Source: Eukaryota sp. TZLM1-RC
Lineage: Eukaryota > Metamonada: BaSk clade
Length of the DNA: 64,000 nt
Reading direction: 5' to 3'
NCBI GenBank assembly: GCA_040285825.1
Contig: JAUPSS010000007.1
Coordinates: forward strand, 1,834,689 to 1,898,688
Under the pieces are notes generated by a model. The model had not been told where the DNA came from and searched no databases. It saw only the letters and a list, made by a program, of their open reading frames with translations. Shown one piece after another: positions 60,096 to 64,000 of this stretch. Every line of letters begins with the position of its first letter. Position 1 is the first letter of the stretch. The position numbers and the translations under genes were made by a program.

Positions 60096-60298
60096 AGTTA
60101 TTCCGTTTATATGTATATTTTTATTTTATTTCCACAGGTAGCTCACATCAGCCAGTTGCCTTCCTGTTTCAATATCTGATTTGTAAATCTGTTATATGAT
60201 GTCCCAGAGGAAGAAAAGATGAATTTTTGAGCAATCTCCCAGCCATTGTACATTGAACCCTCTATATCTGCAATGGACCGGAAAAAAACGTTGCAAAT

Positions 60299-62195
60299 AT
60301 GGAAAAGCGAGAAGCAATTTTTGAAGTTATTAAATCTGATTTTCCTGAGCTATCAAGTTTTTTCTACCATTTTTATGGGAAAGAATCAGATTTAATTTTT
60401 AATTCATTTGGTCTTAAATCATCTTCTGGTGTGAAGCAAGGTGATCCTTTAGGCCCATTATTGTTTTGTTTAGCTATTCACAAAACTTTAAATATCATTA
60501 AGCAAAAATACCCTTCTATAAAAATAGTTGCTTATATGGATGATATATCCTTGATTGGTTCATTTGATTTACTAAAATTGTTTTGCTCAAGAAATTGCCG
60601 ATTCATATGAAAATATTGGGCTTCATCTTAATGCCAGCAAATGCCTTCTGATTGGCTCTTCTGCTCAAGACCTCGTGATAAACGATTCTATTGTCCCTTT
60701 TACTAATTATAGTAGTGATGCTTTTAAGTTCCTTGGTTGTTGGTTAGGAAACGTGCCTCAAATTCAGAATGAATTGCAAGTTATTTTGGAACAAATGAAA
60801 ATTGAACTCGATTCAATTTCTTCTTTAGATATAGAAAAGCATATTAAATTTTTTATGCTTAAAATTTGCTACACTGGGAGAATAACCCACGTTGTGAGAT
60901 CTTGTGCTCCATCCATAGCATTAGATTTTTGTCGATCTTTTAATTCATTGAGAACAGAATTTTTTGCTGATTTATTGGATGTAGAACCAGGAATGTTGAA
61001 AAGTCACTTATTTTCTTCAGCAAATTTGGGTGGTATTCGATTTACTAAATCTTCAATTTTGTGTCAATCAGCATTCTTGGGTGGTGGCAAAAATTTTATT
61101 TATGAATTTTCTCGTAGATTTCCTGATGATTCTCATCTGTTAGTCCCCAATTGCAGTCCCTATTTGTATGAGTTATCTGATGAACTTGAAAAATTGCCGC
61201 CATAAATTTGGACCAAATGTTTTCCTCAATCAATTCAAGAAATTCCAAACCGATCTCTTTTTAATTTACAGTTTTGCTGTAAAAAGCTTCAACAAAAATT
61301 GTCAAAGATTTTTAAAAGCTTGGATTTTGATGTTAGACTTGGCTTGGCCAAGAAAAAGAATCCCGCTTTTGCAAATCTTTTACAAGATATGTGTGACAGT
61401 ACTTCTTCTGCCTTAGTAACAACAATTCCACAAGTTTATGGTACTCTCTTATCCGATTCTGCTTGGACTCTGAATATGAGATTTCGTTCCTTTATCTGGC
61501 CTGATAATTTACCTCATAATTTAATTTGTAAATGTTCTCGAGAAATTACAACTACTCATTTGTTATATTGTAAACATTTTATTACTTTTAGAAGCAAGGT
61601 TCATGATGCTGTAAGAGACCAGTTATATTGTATGTGTAAATCTCATAGAATTGAATCCTTCTTGGAACCTCTGTTGTCAAATCTGTTTGATGCTGAAGAT
61701 GATTTTCATAAGAATAATAGAGGTGATGTTATGTTACCTGGATTAAATGGAAGTTTCATTTTATTCGATGTAATGTCTGTTGATCCTTGTAATGCCTCAA
61801 ATGAAAGGCTAGTTAATTCTGAAATTCATAATCCCCTTTCAAATGCTGAAAATTTTAAATTCAAAAAATACAATGAACCTTTGTCCAAATTGGCCAGTCT
61901 ACAGCATGCAAAATACAATTTGTATCCATTTGTATTTTCCCATTTTGGTTCACTTGCACCAACTGCTTTACGTTTTTTGGATGATTTTGAAATGATTGTA
62001 AAGAGAAGAATTGGCAGAAATTTCAACAGATTGTTTTGGCAAAATAGAATTGTGTTTTCTATTTTTAAGGGGATGTTTAAGATGGTCTCTGATGCTTTGC
62101 TTTCTCTTGGATCTCACTATGAGAGAGTTGCATCTAGTGTTTTTGTTCTGGGAGAGATGGATTTTTTAGATGTTGATTTATAGGTTTTGAATAAA
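60299..62195 (+). mobile_element. LINE-like retrotransposon, family A, longest copy with reverse-transcriptase core
   Basis: The most complete LINE copy. It starts within the reverse transcriptase: SSGVKQGDPLGPLLFCLAIH (motif B) and VAYMDDISLIGS (the YxDD catalytic box). It continues with LNASKCLLIGS, LGGIRFTKSSILCQSAFLGG, LDFDVRLGLAKKKNPAFANL, ICKCSREITTTHLLYCKHFI and VHDAVRDQLYCMCKSHR, and ends IKA-type GEMDFLDVDL at TAG 62181. Only one frameshift (about 60590) and one nonsense codon (TAA 61204-61206) interrupt it. The 5' part with the endonuclease and the first catalytic Asp is missing. The CxC...H...C cluster after the RT is typical of non-LTR elements. Confidence 0.88.
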
Positions 62196-62319
62196 ATTAA
62201 AATTTTGGTAAAAAAAATATGGAAATTGTAGTTTCAATGGGTCTTTCAAAGTCAAAACAAAATATCATCAATAGAAATAGGAGGCACTATATTTTCTACT
62301 CAAATCCAGCTTGAGTATA

Positions 62320-62438
62320 CGAGGCTTCCAAGTCAGTTGAGTTGCGCATATAAACAGATAAAGACTAAAATAGGAGTGAAGAATAGGGTCAGTGTGGAAA
62401 GGATGAAGCCAATCTAAGTAATTCCATCGTAAATCACC
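62320..62438 (-). repeat. Second copy of the MORN-gene 5' segment, lacking 38 bp
   Basis: Near-identical to 30767-30871 plus 30910-30921, but contiguous here. The reverse strand reads GATTTACGATGGAATTAC across the join where the other copy has an intron-like 38-bp block. It lies between the LINE family A end (62195) and the MULE remnant. Confidence 0.7.
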
Positions 62439-62472
62439 GGGGACATCCTTTCATCCCTGAATTCGCTTATTC

Positions 62473-63880
62473 TCACTCCCTGTTTCCCACTTGTTCAAAC
62501 CATTGTTTCTGCTTGCATGTTGTAGCTTGAATATACTCTAGTTGATAGCACTTCATTTGTTCAATATTTCTACTGATTGTTTGAGGATTGTTGTACCAGT
62601 TGTTCTTTGAAAGGACAACGTCTTCGTGTATGTCCGAAATTTCGACATAAACTACATTTCCAGATGGTTCTTTGGATGACTGTGCCTTCAACAGAACCAT
62701 TGTTTCGTCTTTCTTCGGGGTTGTTGGTTCTAGGCCTACCTCTTGATTGCGCAACTGTTGGAGGTATAAGGCTGGATAATCTCCGTTGTCCAGCAGCAAT
62801 CTGTTCTACTGTTGCACCTTTCAAATACCAGTGATGGTGAAACATGGTTGTGTCCAAAGACTTACGATCTTTCAACAACTGTTGCAAATGCTTACAACAA
62901 AAAAGACCTGTCTTCGCCATACACTCTTTTACACACACTTGAGTCTCATCAGGAGTTCCTGATACAATTTTCACAACTTCCGCTGTCTTTTTGATGATGA
63001 CATGAGATACCTTTCCATGAACTCTGTCGAACAACCATGCTGCTACATTTTTAAGCGTCTTTCTTTTACTCAGCTCAATAGAACGTGATATTTTCTCCAA
63101 CTGTTTTTCGATGAACTTAGCAATCATAATGACACTTTGTCCGAACTGACGTTGATTAATTTTTAGGTCTCGCTTCATTGCATAATGTCTTGACTCAACT
63201 CTTGACGTAGTTGTTTGGCCCAAGAAATGTCGACCGTGTAAAAAACATTTGATAAATGACTCTTTTCTGGTCATCCACTCGTTCTTCACATAATGTAAGA
63301 CATCAGGGACGTTGCTAAATTCATTACAAAATTCTTCATAAGCAGTATTATGTTGATCTTCATTAGGTTCATTGATCATTCTCAGGAATCTGTTCATAAA
63401 GTAATTGAATTCTGAGTTGGAGCCAAATTAGGAATTACTGAACAATTCTCCGTAACTGTGATAGGATCCATGTATAATCCACAGTTGTTTCGGATTTCAT
63501 GTAACAAAATCCGACATGATAAGTCATAAACGTCGGCGTTGTACCCACAATGGCCAATAAAGGTAATTGATTAACTTCTGTTTTGTAAGTGCAAGCAATT
63601 TGAACCACTGTATGAAATTTTTCATAGTACTTTAATGACTTTTTGTGCAAGAACAAAAAGTGAGTCACATGACCTTCTCTGTTCCACAATAAAAGTACTA
63701 TGAAAGTCTTTTGATGCAAATCCGCGATGAGCTTTTGTACAGATGGTTTCAATCCTAAAGCATCAGTCATAGAACCTTTTAAATTATGAATGTCTTGTGC
63801 ATCAATACAGCAATTGGAATCCTTCAGTTTTAAGCAGTCGACTATTTGGTCAGCATGAATCCATGATTGAATCATGTACA
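62473..63880 (-). pseudogene. MULE (Mutator-like) transposase with internal deletion
   Basis: The first minus-strand frame (63875-63435) reads QIACTYKTEVNQLPLLAIVG and YHVGFCYMKSETTVDYTWIL, the beginning of the MULE catalytic domain with the Asp-to-Ala-like position at ACTYKT (usually DCTYKT, so the first catalytic Asp is lost). The second frame (63397-62570) carries the C-terminal part: FL.QTTTSRVESRHYAMKRDL (the conserved TTSRVES...K..L block), a SWIM-like region (CVKECMAKTGLFCCKHL), and a final CSLCRNFGHTRRRC knuckle. Between them the segment with the second catalytic Asp is gone and a stop intervenes. It is dead. FAR1-type domesticated relatives share these motifs. Confidence 0.85.
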
Positions 63881-64000
63881 GTGCTAAATTTCAGAGTTCG
63901 ACACTAAAAGTAGAGCGTCTATATAGAGAGTATATGGACATGTTGTGTGACGGGTGATGATTGTGCTTAAGCACAGAAGTGTCCAGGTCTATGTACCATT

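Noticed and set aside
1-64000. CRISPR array, bacterial operons, rRNA genes
   Set aside because: No regularly spaced direct repeats, no ribosome-binding-site-led gene runs and no rRNA-like conserved stretches seen; the gene content and introns are eukaryotic.

Overview
The window is nuclear DNA of a eukaryotic microbe. It is AT-rich by eye, uses the standard code, and mostly carries single-exon genes with short spacers. Where introns occur they are tiny: I could place eleven, ten of 28-32 nt and one of 47 nt. Homologues of ciliary proteins (a CCDC96/FAP184-type coiled coil, a triple-DM10 protein and probably a JHY-like protein) point to a flagellated protist. Introns near 30 nt recall Blastocystis and its relatives, but nothing here fixes the species and I do not assign one.

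Layout. 1-2.2 kb: start of a gene leaving the window, then LINE debris. 2.4-6.7 kb: compact block with CCDC96-like, UFD1, a three-RRM protein and thiolase. 6.8-9.8 kb: LINE debris and an unrecognised broken gene. 10-18.1 kb: RCC1-BTB protein, a LINE copy, DM10 protein, DIS3/RRP44. 18.1-25.4 kb: mobile-element island with a Fanzor relic, a nested LINE, a very young 1.2-kb LTR element, and one YPEL gene. 25.7-30.7 kb: ASPL/UBX protein, Fanzor relic, PP2C, MORN protein. 31-37.5 kb: gene-poor graveyard (Ty3-like integrase, gag, hAT, Fanzor ends). 37.5-50.5 kb: HEAT-like protein, RRP6, syntaxin 16, a five-exon glucose-6-phosphate isomerase with a 10-nt microexon, and a CinA-nucleotidyltransferase fusion. 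50.5-54.3 kb: Fanzor element, beclin/ATG6, JHY-like protein. 54.3-64 kb: LINE chimera, RCC1 pseudogene, SUDS3 homologue, coiled-coil gene, the longest LINE copy and a MULE transposase relic.

Most genes are housekeeping or ciliary: the two exosome nucleases (DIS3, RRP6), two p97/VCP cofactors (UFD1, ASPL), autophagy (ATG6), Golgi/endosome fusion (STX16), glycolysis (GPI) and chromatin (SUDS3).

The most striking result concerns relics of Fanzor/TnpB-type RNA-guided nucleases. Four lie immediately upstream of start codons (DIS3, ASPL, HEAT-like, ATG6), all in the same orientation as the host gene and with their 3' ends about 20-90 bp from the ATG. One family also has a conserved, hairpin-rich 3' non-coding end. 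It occurs once attached to the nuclease and once alone, and is a candidate guide-RNA (omega/fRNA) module.
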